From: Chloroflexota bacterium
GTDB lineage: Bacteria; Chloroflexota; Dehalococcoidia; JACPQF01
Assembly (NCBI GenBank): GCA_016190625.1
Contig: JACPQF010000033.1
Span: 1-40,861 of the forward strand
DNA: 40,861 nucleotides
Direction: 5' to 3'
Position numbers and translations under genes: made by a program. The notes under the pieces are model-generated. The model worked only from the letters and a program-made list of their open reading frames with translations. It had not been told where the DNA came from and did not search any database. Of the stretch, positions 1 to 9,890 are shown in pieces (the stretch's first letter is position 1; each line of letters opens with the position of its first letter).

Positions 1-96
1 CGTTCTTGTCAGGGCTTCGAGCTTCTGACGTTCCTCGACCGTCAAGGTCACACGGTAGCGTGGCTTCACGGCAAACCCTCCCTTCGGATTTGCCAT
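1..96 (-). mobile_element. N-terminal fragment of a transposase-like protein (IS630-type N-terminus), truncated by window edge
   Basis: Minus-strand reading from ATG at 96: MANPKGGFAVKPRYRVTLTVEERQKLEALTRT..., resembling the 'RYRVTLTxEERxxLexL' N-terminus of IS630-family transposases; continues out of the window. Confidence 0.45.
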
Positions 97-137
97 GATT
101 ATACCACATTATACGAATTATACCATGTTACATGGTA

Positions 138-1469
138 CTAGCCTCTGCTGGCCACGCCGAGGCTGGCGACGTAGATGGCGGGCACGAACATGCTGCCCCC
201 CAGCCATTCGGCCTCCGAACCCAGCGCCACCACGTCCTTGAGGACGTCGTAGACATTTCCGGCCACCATAGTATCCTTCACCCGACCGACGACCTGCCCG
301 TTCTCGATCTTGTAACCGAGGAGGACGTTGCCGCTGAAATCACCGCCGAGCACGTTCCCCTGGCCCGCGCCCATGAGGTGCCAGACCAGCAGACCCTCCT
401 TCACGTCGGCGATCATCTCGTCCTGAGACATGTTTCCGGTGCCGACGACCAGCAGGCTGGTGGACGGCGACGGAAGGCTTTCGAGGGACCGGCCAGCGCT
501 GCCCGTGCTCTTGGTGCCCGCCAGGCCAGCGGTTTGCAGATCGTAGAGAAACTCCCCGACCACGCCCTCGTTTACTAGAGTAACTTTCCGGGTGGGAATG
601 CCCTCGTCGTCGCACATCGCCGACCCGGGGCGTAGGTCGATGGTGGGGTCGTCCCAAATCGATATCTTGCTGTCGAATACTCGCTGCCCCCGCTTGTCAC
701 CCAGAGGCGAGGCGCCGAGGAGCACGGTCTTGCCGTTGAAGGCGGAGGCCAGAGGCGAGATCAGGGCGCTCAGCACTCCCTGGGGGACGAAGATCACCGG
801 CATCGCCTTGCTGGCGATGCCGGCGTTGCGCTTGGCCATCTCCAGTTGCTTGAGCGTCGTGTTCACCGCCTGAGTAACGTCGAGAATCGGCTGACACGAG
901 CTCTGGCTGTCGCCGACGAACAGCATGTCGGTGCCCCGTATGAGCGTGGCCTCCATGCTGATGCCCATAACCGCCTTGCGGTACGATGCCTTGCCGCCCT
1001 TCGAGTTGAGAAGCTGCACCGAGGCCGCGCTCTTGCTGATGCTCGCCTCGCAGAGTAGCTCGGAATTGACGGCGAGCAGTCGCTCAATGGTCTCGTTGCC
1101 AAGGTCGACCATTTTCTCTACCGTGACCTGCTCCACCGACGGATCGTAGACGTTTACCGCCGGATAGTGGCCGGGACCGGGAAGATCGAACTTCGCCTCG
1201 GCGCCAAACTGGGCCACCTCGACGGCGGCATCGACCAGTTGCCGGACCTCGTCCAGGCGAGTGGTGGCGGCGAGACCTACTCTACCATTCTTGATGATGC
1301 GGAGAGCGACGCCCCGGCTCTCCCTGGTCGTCACCTGCTTGAGCCGGTTGGCCTCGAAGCTTATGGGGGTCGATTCGCTTTGAACGTAGTAGACCTCGGC
1401 CTGCTCGGCGACCTTGCTCGCCATCTCCAGAATCTGCTCGGGTTGCATCATTCGCCTCCGATCACGCAT
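138..1469 (-). CDS. pmbA: TldE/PmbA family metalloprotease-like protein
   Basis: 443-aa ORF; adjacent to and overlapping tldD; C-terminal TldD/PmbA features (GDFSGNVLLGYKIENGQVVGRVKDTMVAGNVYDVL). Confidence 0.85.
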   Translation of the reverse strand: MRDRRRMMQPEQILEMASKVAEQAEVYYVQSESTPISFEANRLKQVTTRESRGVALRIIKNGRVGLAATTRLDEVRQLVDAAVEVAQFGAEAKFDLPGPGHYPAVNVYDPSVEQVTVEKMVDLGNETIERLLAVNSELLCEASISKSAASVQLLNSKGGKASYRKAVMGISMEATLIRGTDMLFVGDSQSSCQPILDVTQAVNTTLKQLEMAKRNAGIASKAMPVIFVPQGVLSALISPLASAFNGKTVLLGASPLGDKRGQRVFDSKISIWDDPTIDLRPGSAMCDDEGIPTRKVTLVNEGVVGEFLYDLQTAGLAGTKSTGSAGRSLESLPSPSTSLLVVGTGNMSQDEMIADVKEGLLVWHLMGAGQGNVLGGDFSGNVLLGYKIENGQVVGRVKDTMVAGNVYDVLKDVVALGSEAEWLGGSMFVPAIYVASLGVASRG

Positions 1470-2806
1470 TTTCTGATGCGTATGTGTGGTCCGCCGTTGG
1501 ACACGGGCAAAGGCACCTGCCCGCCCTTGCCGCAGCCGCCTCCCTGGGTCATGCCCATGTCGTCGCCGATGGCGTCGATGTTCTCCAATGTGGTGAAGAG
1601 GTTGCCGGTGAGCACGACGCCCTGAAGGGGCTCGGCGATCTGGCCGTTCCGGATCATGAAGGCTTCGCCTGCCGAGAACGTGAACATCTCCATGCTGGTG
1701 GTGCCGCCGTACCAGCTCTTGGCGTAGATCCCCTCCTTCACGTCGGCGATCATTTCGGCGAAGGTCGTCTTGCCGGGCTCGATGAGCGTGTTGGTCATGC
1801 GCACGATGGGAGGAAAACGGAAACTGATGGCTCGGGCGTTGCCCGTCGCCGGCTCTCCCATTTTGCCGGCGGTTTCCCGTGAATGGAGCCTGCCGGTGAG
1901 GACGCCCTCGGTGACGAGGTAGGTCTTGGTGGCCGGGACACCCTCGTCGTCGTACTTATAGCTGCCGCGCAGGCCGGGGATGGCCGCGCCGTCCACAATG
2001 TTCAGAATAGGATTGCCGAACCGCCGGCCCAGCACCATGATCTCCTTCATCCGCTGGTTTTCGTAGACGAAGTCGGACTCCGATAGATGGCCGAAGGCCT
2101 CGTGGACGAACACGCCGGAGAGGACGGGATCGCAGATCACGGTGTATTCCCCGCCTTTGGGCCGTTTGGCCGAAAGGAGCGCTATCGCCCGGTCCCTGGT
2201 CTCCTCCACCTGGGAGTGGATTCCCTCGACGAAGCCGAAATCCTCGGCACTGCCAAGGCTCAGCGTAGCCTGCTGGACATTGCCGTCTTTTCGGGCGATC
2301 ACGGTGAGGCCAGCGCTCATATCCACCTTCTCCTGCTCGATGTAGGACCCTTCCGAGCTGGCGAAGATCAGCTTCCGCCGCGAATCGCCGTAGCGAATCA
2401 TCGAGGTCTGAATGCCGGGCACCGCCCACATGACTTCCACGTACTCGTCCAGTAGCTTCTTTTTCTCGACGAGGGGGACCGAGAAGGGGTCCTTCTTGAG
2501 GACCGGCTTCACGCTGTCCACCACCGGCGCCACCGGAGCGAGTAGGCTCTCCTCCTTGCCCACCAGCCGGGCCTCGCGGGCGGCCAGCGCGACCCTGTCT
2601 TTCAAGTTCGACAGGTCGTTGAAAGTGACGAAGCCCCAGCCTCCCTTGTACAGGGCCCTCACGCTCCCGCCGACGCCGCTGGCGCGCACGATATCCTCCA
2701 GTTCTTTGCCGCGGTAGGCTATGCGGCTTCCCTCGCTCTCCTCCACGTGGATCTCCACGTAATCTACGCCGTGCCCCTTCAGGGCATCGGTGATCAAATC
2801 GCGCAT
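1448..2806 (-). CDS. tldD: TldD family metalloprotease
   Basis: ORF 1448-2902; likely start MRDLITDALKGHGVDYVEIHVEE at 2806. Contains HEAFGHLSESD (HExxxH metal-binding motif) and a typical TldD C-terminus. Confidence 0.88.
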   Translation of the reverse strand: MRDLITDALKGHGVDYVEIHVEESEGSRIAYRGKELEDIVRASGVGGSVRALYKGGWGFVTFNDLSNLKDRVALAAREARLVGKEESLLAPVAPVVDSVKPVLKKDPFSVPLVEKKKLLDEYVEVMWAVPGIQTSMIRYGDSRRKLIFASSEGSYIEQEKVDMSAGLTVIARKDGNVQQATLSLGSAEDFGFVEGIHSQVEETRDRAIALLSAKRPKGGEYTVICDPVLSGVFVHEAFGHLSESDFVYENQRMKEIMVLGRRFGNPILNIVDGAAIPGLRGSYKYDDEGVPATKTYLVTEGVLTGRLHSRETAGKMGEPATGNARAISFRFPPIVRMTNTLIEPGKTTFAEMIADVKEGIYAKSWYGGTTSMEMFTFSAGEAFMIRNGQIAEPLQGVVLTGNLFTTLENIDAIGDDMGMTQGGGCGKGGQVPLPVSNGGPHIRIRKCVIGGE

Positions 2807-2857
2807 GTCTCTGCTCTTCCTCTCGTGACCGTGAAATGAGTGTTGGTCGATGATTCC

Positions 2858-2866
2858 ATTATAACA
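2858..2866 (-). promoter_or_regulatory. Extended -10 promoter element upstream of tldD
   Basis: Minus strand reads TGT-TATAAT about 50 nt upstream of the tldD start; no convincing -35. Confidence 0.4.
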
Positions 2867-3065
2867 TGTGTCCAACCTGCCACGGCTGTTGTGGCTTGCC
2901 AACGGAAGCTTTCTTGGTGTGAAACGGCCTGCAAGGCAACAATGTTTAGCGTCGGTCAGGCTAGCAATCGCGGCCAGAGGTGGCTTATAATAACAGTTAT
3001 GAGACTCCAGGGAACGCAGGTTGTGGACCTTCGCGGGAAGAACCTGCCGTCAGGGTGTTTGGCTC

Positions 3066-3469
3066 ATGAAACGGGGATTGAACGTCACATTTCGGGACGC
3101 TGCTGAAGAATTCGCGCAGAGGCTCGCTTCAGTGCCCAGCCATCAGATTGACTTCGTTGTTCTGTTCGGTTCGGTTCGGTTGCTCGAAAGCAAGCCAAGA
3201 GGGATAGCGATGTCGACGTACTGGTCGTGGGAGCCGCGCCCCGCGTCCCTGATGCTGTGCTTGACATCGCTTATGCGATCATGGAAAGCTCGCATTTCGA
3301 GACCTTCATCAACATCGTGTACTTCGGTAGCAGCGAGTTTCTCAAACTTCTTCGATTGCGCAGTTCTTTCATCGCGGCCGTGTTACGAGAGGGACAAGTT
3401 CTATATGACAATGGGACCTTCTCAAGAATCCGTCAAAAATCAGCTACAGTTGGCCGACGAAGCCCTTAG
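3066..3469 (+). pseudogene. MNT-type minimal nucleotidyltransferase, frameshifted by an extra GTTCG pentanucleotide
   Basis: Frame 1 gives MKRGLNVTFRDAAEEFAQRLASVPSHQIDFVVLFGSV; removing 5 nt from the GTTCG x3 run (3164-3178) gives FGSVARKQAKRDSDVDVLVVGAAPRV..., the canonical GSxxR...SDxDVLV motif. Confidence 0.7.
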
Positions 3470-3800
3470 CGATGCCAAATACCTGCTACACGACAATCGC
3501 CTGAAGGGCGCTGCCAACAGAGCCCACTACGCGATGTTTCACGGTGCCTCGGCCGCGCTGTCTCAAGCAAGCATACCGGCGCCGAAGAAGCACAAGACCC
3601 TCATCAGCCTCTTCTACCATCAGTTTGTCGAAACAGGGAGGATGCCCCGCCAGCTTCATCGCGACCTCGTGAAAGCATTTCGGCTACGACAACAAGGCGA
3701 CTATGAGATCCTTTCGCGTTTCGGAACGGACGAGGTTAGGGAGGTGGTGGAAATGGCGGAGGCCTTTGTGGCTGAGGTGCGGAGGCTGGTCGGTGTCTAA
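3405..3800 (+). CDS. HEPN domain protein (partner of MNT nucleotidyltransferase)
   Basis: C-terminal part of ORF 3021-3800, probable start ATG 3405 (MTMGPSQESVKNQLQLADEALSDAK...); AANRAHYAMFHGASAAL matches the HEPN signature. Confidence 0.75.
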   Translation: MTMGPSQESVKNQLQLADEALSDAKYLLHDNRLKGAANRAHYAMFHGASAALSQASIPAPKKHKTLISLFYHQFVETGRMPRQLHRDLVKAFRLRQQGDYEILSRFGTDEVREVVEMAEAFVAEVRRLVGV

Positions 3801-3806
3801 AGGGTC

Positions 3807-5924
3807 TCACTTGCTCTTCGACGTCTGGTCGCCAGTGAGGTGAGGGGAGTAGCCGCGCTTGCGGAGCTCGTTGGCCAGCTTGCGCAGGTCGACGTCGGGG
3901 TTGACGATGGCGGCGGTGGGCGAAAGGCGGCGGGCGAAAAAGGAAGAGAAACGGGGAGCGGCCAGCAGCTCGGAGAGGACGTGCTCGGCCTCGACTTCCA
4001 CTACCGTGGCGGTGGAGAACGTCAACGGCGCGTACTGGCGCACCCAGTCGGCAATGCTGTAGGCTACGTTCTGGGGAATCTCCTTCTGCGAATGGTTATT
4101 GAGGAAATCGACGATCCCTTCGGCGGAAAGGCCGTCGTCTATCCCCCGCAGGACCGAAGCCTTGGTCAGGGTGTACAGGCGGGCCTGGTCCGACCGGCTG
4201 AGGTCGGCGAAGCGGGATAGCTCCCGAAGGACCTGCCCTCCTGCCAGTATGGAGACGATCTCGAAGTTCGGCTGCACGATCAGTGGCTTGTTGCTGGCCT
4301 CCGGTGGCGGAGCGCCGCCTGGCACGTCCAGCGCCCAGGCGCCGACCGGCGTCAGGCTGAAACAGAGGACGGGGCTGGCGTTGCCAGGTCCGCCCGTCGA
4401 TGCCCTTGCCAGCGCCGTTAGGCCGAGCCAGTGGAGGGGAAACGCTATCACGTTCGTCACAAAGCCGGTCATGGTCTTATCGACGTCCATCCGGCTCAAC
4501 AGGCTGTACCGCCGGATCTCGCTGGTGATGAGGCTACTGCCGAGGAGCTCCTGGTCGGTCGCAACGGTGAACTCGGCGAAGGTCTGAAGGTTGTAGAACT
4601 GGCCCACTTTGCAGCCGGCGGCCAGATGCTTGAGAACGCGCGAGCGGGCGTTTGGCCAACTGATGCGCGGGCTATAATACTCGAGACCGGCAGGAACCTC
4701 GAAGCGAGACGCCCCCAGCCAATTGTTCAAGGACTGCTTGAGCTGCTCCGCTGTGGCAAGGCTCGCCCAGGCATCCACACCGTCTCCCGGCTCGAGCCTG
4801 TCGCCGGCCCCCTTGAGCAGGCGGAGCTTGCTGGCGACCTCGACGATGAAGCTTGTCCTCGCTCCGCCAGATCCATCTTCCTCCTTCGCCCGGAACAGGG
4901 CGGTGATCTTGGCCAGAGTTCGCTGGGGAATGTAGCCCGCCGTCGTCAGCTCGACGCGATTGTTGCTGATGAAGTTCATCAGGGTATTGAGGTCTTCCAC
5001 GAAGGCCATGTGGGTGTCCACGGGCTCGCCCAGAGGCTGGACCGGAGCCGGCGATTCCCTCACCACGCCTTTTTGGCCGCCAAGAGCTTGCCGGATCTCC
5101 CGAGGAATGAACAGGTGCCGGCGGCCGTCTATGTAGGCTTCATCCAAAAGCATGGCAGTGCCCAGATCGCCCCAGGCCTCATGGAGAAGCTCCTCCCCGA
5201 ACTCCTTCCTCAGCTCGGCCACGGTAGCCTTGCCGCCCTTCTCCCGGACCCATTCCAGAACTTTAGCCGTTCGCGGCCGGTACCAGGGGCAAGATGTCCA
5301 TGCGGACGGGCTATCAGTCAGCGCCTTGAGCAAGACGGTGATTAGCTTCGGTTTGGAAAGCGAGTACGGGCGGGGAATGCCCCAGTGTTCGGCGACCATC
5401 TGCAGATCCCGGACGTTGGTTGCAGAGAGAAACGCGCCCATAGGTATGTGAGTGACGTCTCCCTGATCCACGGCTTCGCGAACCGCCGTGACCTCGGGAA
5501 CCAGTTCCGTTGGCAGGGCTACGGCGGTCTCGCCCCGGGCCGGTTGGGGATAACGGGTCAGACGCCGCAAGGGGGAGACGCTCTTCTGGATTTCCTGCCA
5601 GTCGTCCACGATCACCAGCCCCTGGCTGGCCAGCTTGTCGATAGCGGGTTTAGCATCATACCCCTTGATGCGGCAATAGGCGGTAAGCTCGCCCGCAGTC
5701 AGCCAGTTCTTGAAGCTGTCGACGAGGTGGAAGAGGATCTGTCTTTCAGGGTCGCCAAGCTCCTCCAATCCTCCTCTCAGGTACCAGCGGTCCATCATCT
5801 TGGCCATGATCTCTCGAATCAGGGAAAGGTTGTCGGTCCCCCTGGGTTCTAGCCCCCAGGCGGTGGCGAGAGACTGGAGGCGCCCGAGGCCTGCTTTGTT
5901 GAGATGGCCTATTAGGCTCGCCAT
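3807..5924 (-). CDS. XPB/Ssl2-like helicase N-terminal domain (Helicase_C_3-like) protein
   Basis: 705-aa ORF; C-terminal block PLIVQPNFEIVSILAGG...LSRFADLSRSDQARLYTLTKASVLRGIDDGLSAEGIVDFLNNHS typical of the family; no Walker A helicase motor seen. Confidence 0.65.
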   Translation of the reverse strand: MASLIGHLNKAGLGRLQSLATAWGLEPRGTDNLSLIREIMAKMMDRWYLRGGLEELGDPERQILFHLVDSFKNWLTAGELTAYCRIKGYDAKPAIDKLASQGLVIVDDWQEIQKSVSPLRRLTRYPQPARGETAVALPTELVPEVTAVREAVDQGDVTHIPMGAFLSATNVRDLQMVAEHWGIPRPYSLSKPKLITVLLKALTDSPSAWTSCPWYRPRTAKVLEWVREKGGKATVAELRKEFGEELLHEAWGDLGTAMLLDEAYIDGRRHLFIPREIRQALGGQKGVVRESPAPVQPLGEPVDTHMAFVEDLNTLMNFISNNRVELTTAGYIPQRTLAKITALFRAKEEDGSGGARTSFIVEVASKLRLLKGAGDRLEPGDGVDAWASLATAEQLKQSLNNWLGASRFEVPAGLEYYSPRISWPNARSRVLKHLAAGCKVGQFYNLQTFAEFTVATDQELLGSSLITSEIRRYSLLSRMDVDKTMTGFVTNVIAFPLHWLGLTALARASTGGPGNASPVLCFSLTPVGAWALDVPGGAPPPEASNKPLIVQPNFEIVSILAGGQVLRELSRFADLSRSDQARLYTLTKASVLRGIDDGLSAEGIVDFLNNHSQKEIPQNVAYSIADWVRQYAPLTFSTATVVEVEAEHVLSELLAAPRFSSFFARRLSPTAAIVNPDVDLRKLANELRKRGYSPHLTGDQTSKSK

Positions 5925-8900
5925 CGCCCCATCGCCTCCCTAAGTCGCTTGAGAGTGAGACGACGCGACCTCACCAGACGGAAGGAAAGACGTAAGCCCA
6001 CCGTCAGCACGACGGCCCCGAGCGCGATGGCGCTCACGGCCAGGGCGACCACGCTCACAAAAAGCCCGGTCCGCAAGGATTCGGGTTGGTAGGAGAACTC
6101 CACGAGGTGCTCCCCTTCGGTCAGAGCTAGGGCCCTGAACATGTAGTTGGCCCGCAGAATAGGCGATGGCTCGCCATCCACCGTCGCCTGCCAGCCCGGG
6201 TAATAGGCATCGGTGAGAACGAGCAGGCCGGGAGCGTCCAGCTTGGCCTTGACCTGCACTTGTTCCGGCTGGTAGGACTGGACAGTCACCTCATCCCTCC
6301 CCGGCCGTGAGCGGGCCGCGGTCATCGAGGAAAGAGCCTGTTGGCTGAGCGGCGGCGCCGACTCCAAAACCACCTTGTCTCGCACGTCTCTCCGCGACGC
6401 CTCGAGCGCCCTATCGCCTTTGGCCACTTCGTAGCGTCGCACCACGTAGGCGCGAGGCAGCCAATCCAAATTCTCGTAGATCTTGATATCCCCGCTGTGA
6501 ACGAGCTTGAGGCGCGGGTTTAGCACCACCGACTCACCGGTGTAGGTGCGATCGTCGATCAGGCTAAGACCACGCAGATTCAGCTCGACCCCGTTGGTCA
6601 TGAGCGAGGTGAAGCGGATCTCTTTTGGATACATAATGCCCTTCAGGTCGATCTTGGTGTAGTAATTATAGGCTTGAGGATTGCCTTTCCACAAGGAAGA
6701 GATCTTCGCCATCTTGTGGCTGACCTTCGTCGAGGGGCGATTGTAATCGCCCTCGGCTGTATCGACGCCGGCTTGCAGGGTGGAGGTGACGACCCGGCCG
6801 GCGGTGTCCGTAATGACTACCGCGGCGACCGCCGTGGTGGTCGTCAGGCTTTGGGAGCCGGATAGATACGATACCAGCCCAATGGCGGTGGTGGCGAAGG
6901 ACGGCAGATCAGCCAAACGCTGAGGTCTGCCCCTCTCCACTGTCAGCATCGTGCCCAGGTCGTAGTAGACGTTGTCGACCCAGGGGTCGTGAGCCTTGTC
7001 GGCAATCACGTACTTGACGTTCAGCATGCCGAGAAGCTGGGTGTCCGGTATTCCGTCAAGCTGCTCACGCAGCAGGCCATCGGCCTGGTCGAAATTGCTT
7101 CCCGGCGCCGTGCCATGGGGGGTCTGCTCGCTTTCGATGATCAAGCGCTTGAAATCGGCGTAAGCTTTGAGCGGAAGAATGCCGCCGTCGTAGCCGTCGA
7201 TGCTTGGGATCTTGTAGAGGAGGGGTAAGTTTGGCGTCAGGATCTCTTTGTACTTGGTCGCCACGATGAAGTCGCTGATCCGCTCGGGGGGCAACTGGTC
7301 TCTCAATATGCGCTTGAGTTCGGGCATGTCTCCTGGGTCGAAGGAACCGATGGAGACGCTGAGGATCCGATAGACGCTGTCGTCCAGCTTGAGATGGAGG
7401 ATGCTGGGCCTGAGGGACGAAAAGGCCTGCGGTGGGATAGGATGGTTCAGGTCCAGATCGCTTTGAGCGAAAAACAGCTCGACGGCGACGAGGGCCACGA
7501 CGCCCAGAGTAAGCTTGGGATCCGGCGCCCAGAGGGGAGCGACGAGAACCAGAGCCATGCTGAGCCCGACAAGGGGAATCCAGATGGCCAGGACCTCCCC
7601 CCGGGGGAACTTCAACAGGGGATGGGCCAGCCATACGAGTCCGAAGACCAGGAGGAGACTGAGAACGATCCAGAGCTGCTTGTTGCGTATGGCGTTCAAA
7701 GCATCTCTGACGGCGCTCCGCAGCAGGGGCGGTCGCGTGAGACAGCTCATGCCGATTCCCGCCAGTGTGGCCGCGGCGAAGGTGTAGACGAGAAGCCAGC
7801 GGGCGGGCACGCGGAAGAGGCTTAGTCCGGGCACCAATTTGAAGGCGATGTGGTAAAGCGGATTGAAGCCGCCGAGAGCCAGGAAGATTGCCACTATCCC
7901 CAGCGCCAGAGAAAACAAGGTGTAGGGGTTCCTCTTGCGGACGGCGAGAGCGAGAACGGCTAGGGCGATGGGGACGAATCCCACGTAACCGACGAACTCG
8001 CTAAAGGGATTCTCGAGAAAGCCGGGGAGCAGAGAGCGAAGGATCTCCCAGGGCGGCAGGGAGAAGGAGGCCGCGTCACGGAACGATAGTCCACCGCCTC
8101 TAATGGATTGGGCCGACAACTCGAAGGTCGGCAGCAGTTGGACGGTTGCCAGCCCGATGCCTAGGATCACCACCACGCCGAAGATCGCCGTGATGAAGAC
8201 CACCTCCCGCGTGCCGCGGATGAGCATCCGGCCTGTGACGACGAGGTGAGGGCGCAAGCCCCTGATCTGCTTTTCGCCGAGGTCGAAGGCTCGCCCGAGC
8301 CCCATAACCAGCTGGAACAAGCAGTACATTCCCAGCGTGAACAGGGTAAGGTATGATTCCTGAGAATGCCCGGCGAGGAACTGCACGCCGACCGCGAAAG
8401 AGGCCAGACAGGCAAATAGCACGCTCTTTCGACGGCAGGCCAGGTCGAAGAAGAGCAGGATGGTAGGAATCCAGGCGGCGGCGTTTTGCTGGTTGATATG
8501 TCCCACCTGCTGCGAGAGGAAACCGCTGAACATGTAAACGATGGCGGCCACCAGCGCGCTGGAGTGGTCGAGACGGATGGAGACCTTGGCGAAGGCATAC
8601 ATGCCGAGGCCGGCCAGGAAGACGTGAAAGAGAATCGATAGGTTGACGCCGTGGGGCGCGTCGAGTCCGAGGAGGTACACGGCCAGGTTAACCGGGTAGA
8701 AGACGGCGGTCTGGATATTGGCCATGAAGGGGACCCCAGCGAAGATATAAGGATTCCACAAGGGGACGTGGCCGCTCTGCAGGATTTCGGCGGCGTAGGT
8801 CCGGTAAGGATAGAAGTAAGTGAACAGATCGTAGTTGACGAGAATGGAATTGCCAAAGGCGAGCCGGTTGTAGAAGATGAGGGTGAGCGCGGCCAGGATA

Positions 8901-9049
8901 GCCATAGCCGCAATACTAGCCAGAACTGCACGTATCCTGGACAGACGTGGATGTAGCCCGTTGGTCGGTGCCTTGGCCGACGTCGGACGGCCATCTGTCG
9001 GCTCCCCTTCCCCGTCTACGGTATTTTCTTCTAGCAGATGTTCTACCAA
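5912..9049 (-). CDS. YfhO-family large integral membrane protein
   Basis: 1045-aa ORF, many TM segments, C-terminal GWQATVDGEPSPILRANYMFRALALTEGEHLVEFSYQP characteristic of YfhO proteins. Confidence 0.8.
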   Translation of the reverse strand: MVEHLLEENTVDGEGEPTDGRPTSAKAPTNGLHPRLSRIRAVLASIAAMAILAALTLIFYNRLAFGNSILVNYDLFTYFYPYRTYAAEILQSGHVPLWNPYIFAGVPFMANIQTAVFYPVNLAVYLLGLDAPHGVNLSILFHVFLAGLGMYAFAKVSIRLDHSSALVAAIVYMFSGFLSQQVGHINQQNAAAWIPTILLFFDLACRRKSVLFACLASFAVGVQFLAGHSQESYLTLFTLGMYCLFQLVMGLGRAFDLGEKQIRGLRPHLVVTGRMLIRGTREVVFITAIFGVVVILGIGLATVQLLPTFELSAQSIRGGGLSFRDAASFSLPPWEILRSLLPGFLENPFSEFVGYVGFVPIALAVLALAVRKRNPYTLFSLALGIVAIFLALGGFNPLYHIAFKLVPGLSLFRVPARWLLVYTFAAATLAGIGMSCLTRPPLLRSAVRDALNAIRNKQLWIVLSLLLVFGLVWLAHPLLKFPRGEVLAIWIPLVGLSMALVLVAPLWAPDPKLTLGVVALVAVELFFAQSDLDLNHPIPPQAFSSLRPSILHLKLDDSVYRILSVSIGSFDPGDMPELKRILRDQLPPERISDFIVATKYKEILTPNLPLLYKIPSIDGYDGGILPLKAYADFKRLIIESEQTPHGTAPGSNFDQADGLLREQLDGIPDTQLLGMLNVKYVIADKAHDPWVDNVYYDLGTMLTVERGRPQRLADLPSFATTAIGLVSYLSGSQSLTTTTAVAAVVITDTAGRVVTSTLQAGVDTAEGDYNRPSTKVSHKMAKISSLWKGNPQAYNYYTKIDLKGIMYPKEIRFTSLMTNGVELNLRGLSLIDDRTYTGESVVLNPRLKLVHSGDIKIYENLDWLPRAYVVRRYEVAKGDRALEASRRDVRDKVVLESAPPLSQQALSSMTAARSRPGRDEVTVQSYQPEQVQVKAKLDAPGLLVLTDAYYPGWQATVDGEPSPILRANYMFRALALTEGEHLVEFSYQPESLRTGLFVSVVALAVSAIALGAVVLTVGLRLSFRLVRSRRLTLKRLREAMGRWRA

Positions 9050-9098
9050 GACGGTTCCTCGCTCATCCGCTCAATCCGTTCCCAGAATCCGTAGACAG

Positions 9099-9890
9099 CT
9101 AGTCGAACAGTCGGCATTTGATGAGAGTGGAGAGGACGGTAAAGCCGTCCTTCCAACTGATCTTTTTGCCTGCGAGGAACCCCCGGGCGTCATAGGAAAT
9201 CGGCACCTCGTGAATATGGTAGCCCATCTTGAGGATTCTGGCTGTTATCTCCGGGTCGAAGCCCCAGCGGGGTGACTTGAGCTTGATCCTCCTGGCGACG
9301 TCGATAGAGAAGGTCTTGTAACAGGTTTCCATATCCGACAACGACGTGCCGTACAAGAGATTCGCCGCGAGGGTGAGGAGCTTGTTGCCGAGGGAATGGC
9401 CGAAGGACTTGAACTGAGGCTGTCCGAGAAACCGGGAGCCGTAAACCACCTGGCGCTCGCCAGAGATGATGGGTGCGATGAGAGCGGAGTAATCCTGCGG
9501 ATCGTACTCCAGGTCGGCATCTTGAATGATAACTACATTGCCCGACACCTCGGACAGCCCCGTTCTGACGGCGGCTCCCTTCCCCAGGTTGTAGGGATGG
9601 AGCAGCACCTTCACGTTTGGATAGCGGCTCGCTACTTTGGCTAGTATATCGCGACTGCCATCGATGGAAAAGTCGTCTACGCATATGAGCTCGATATCCA
9701 GGTCGACGGCCTGCACGCGATCGATGATCTCGGCAAGTGTAGTCTTCTCGTTGTATACCGGCATTATTACCGAGAGCTTTACCCCGCCTCTCGCCGCGCG
9801 CTCAGTATCCCTCATGGCGCCGTAGCCTGCATGCTGCCCCCAATTCAGGTTAGTTTTCTGCCTCGTGCGCCAGGAGGATAGCTTCGGCAA
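9099..9890 (-). CDS. Glycosyltransferase family 2 (dolichol-phosphate-mannose-synthase-like)
   Basis: LSVIMPVYNEKTTLAEIIDRV...LICVDDFSIDGSRDIL...NLGKGAAVRTGL...VVIIQDADLEYDP...; likely start near MRDTERAARGG. Confidence 0.88.
   Translation of the reverse strand: MPKLSSWRTRQKTNLNWGQHAGYGAMRDTERAARGGVKLSVIMPVYNEKTTLAEIIDRVQAVDLDIELICVDDFSIDGSRDILAKVASRYPNVKVLLHPYNLGKGAAVRTGLSEVSGNVVIIQDADLEYDPQDYSALIAPIISGERQVVYGSRFLGQPQFKSFGHSLGNKLLTLAANLLYGTSLSDMETCYKTFSIDVARRIKLKSPRWGFDPEITARILKMGYHIHEVPISYDARGFLAGKKISWKDGFTVLSTLIKCRLFD

Noticed and set aside
107-136. ATTATACCACATTATACGAATTATACCATG near the transposase fragment as a terminal inverted repeat
   Set aside because: Short AT-rich repeats only; the other end of the element is outside the window so TIRs cannot be tested.
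4431-5345. 304-aa plus-strand ORF antisense to the XPB/Ssl2-N-like gene
   Set aside because: High-GC shadow ORF without domain-like sequence; the minus-strand gene explains the region.
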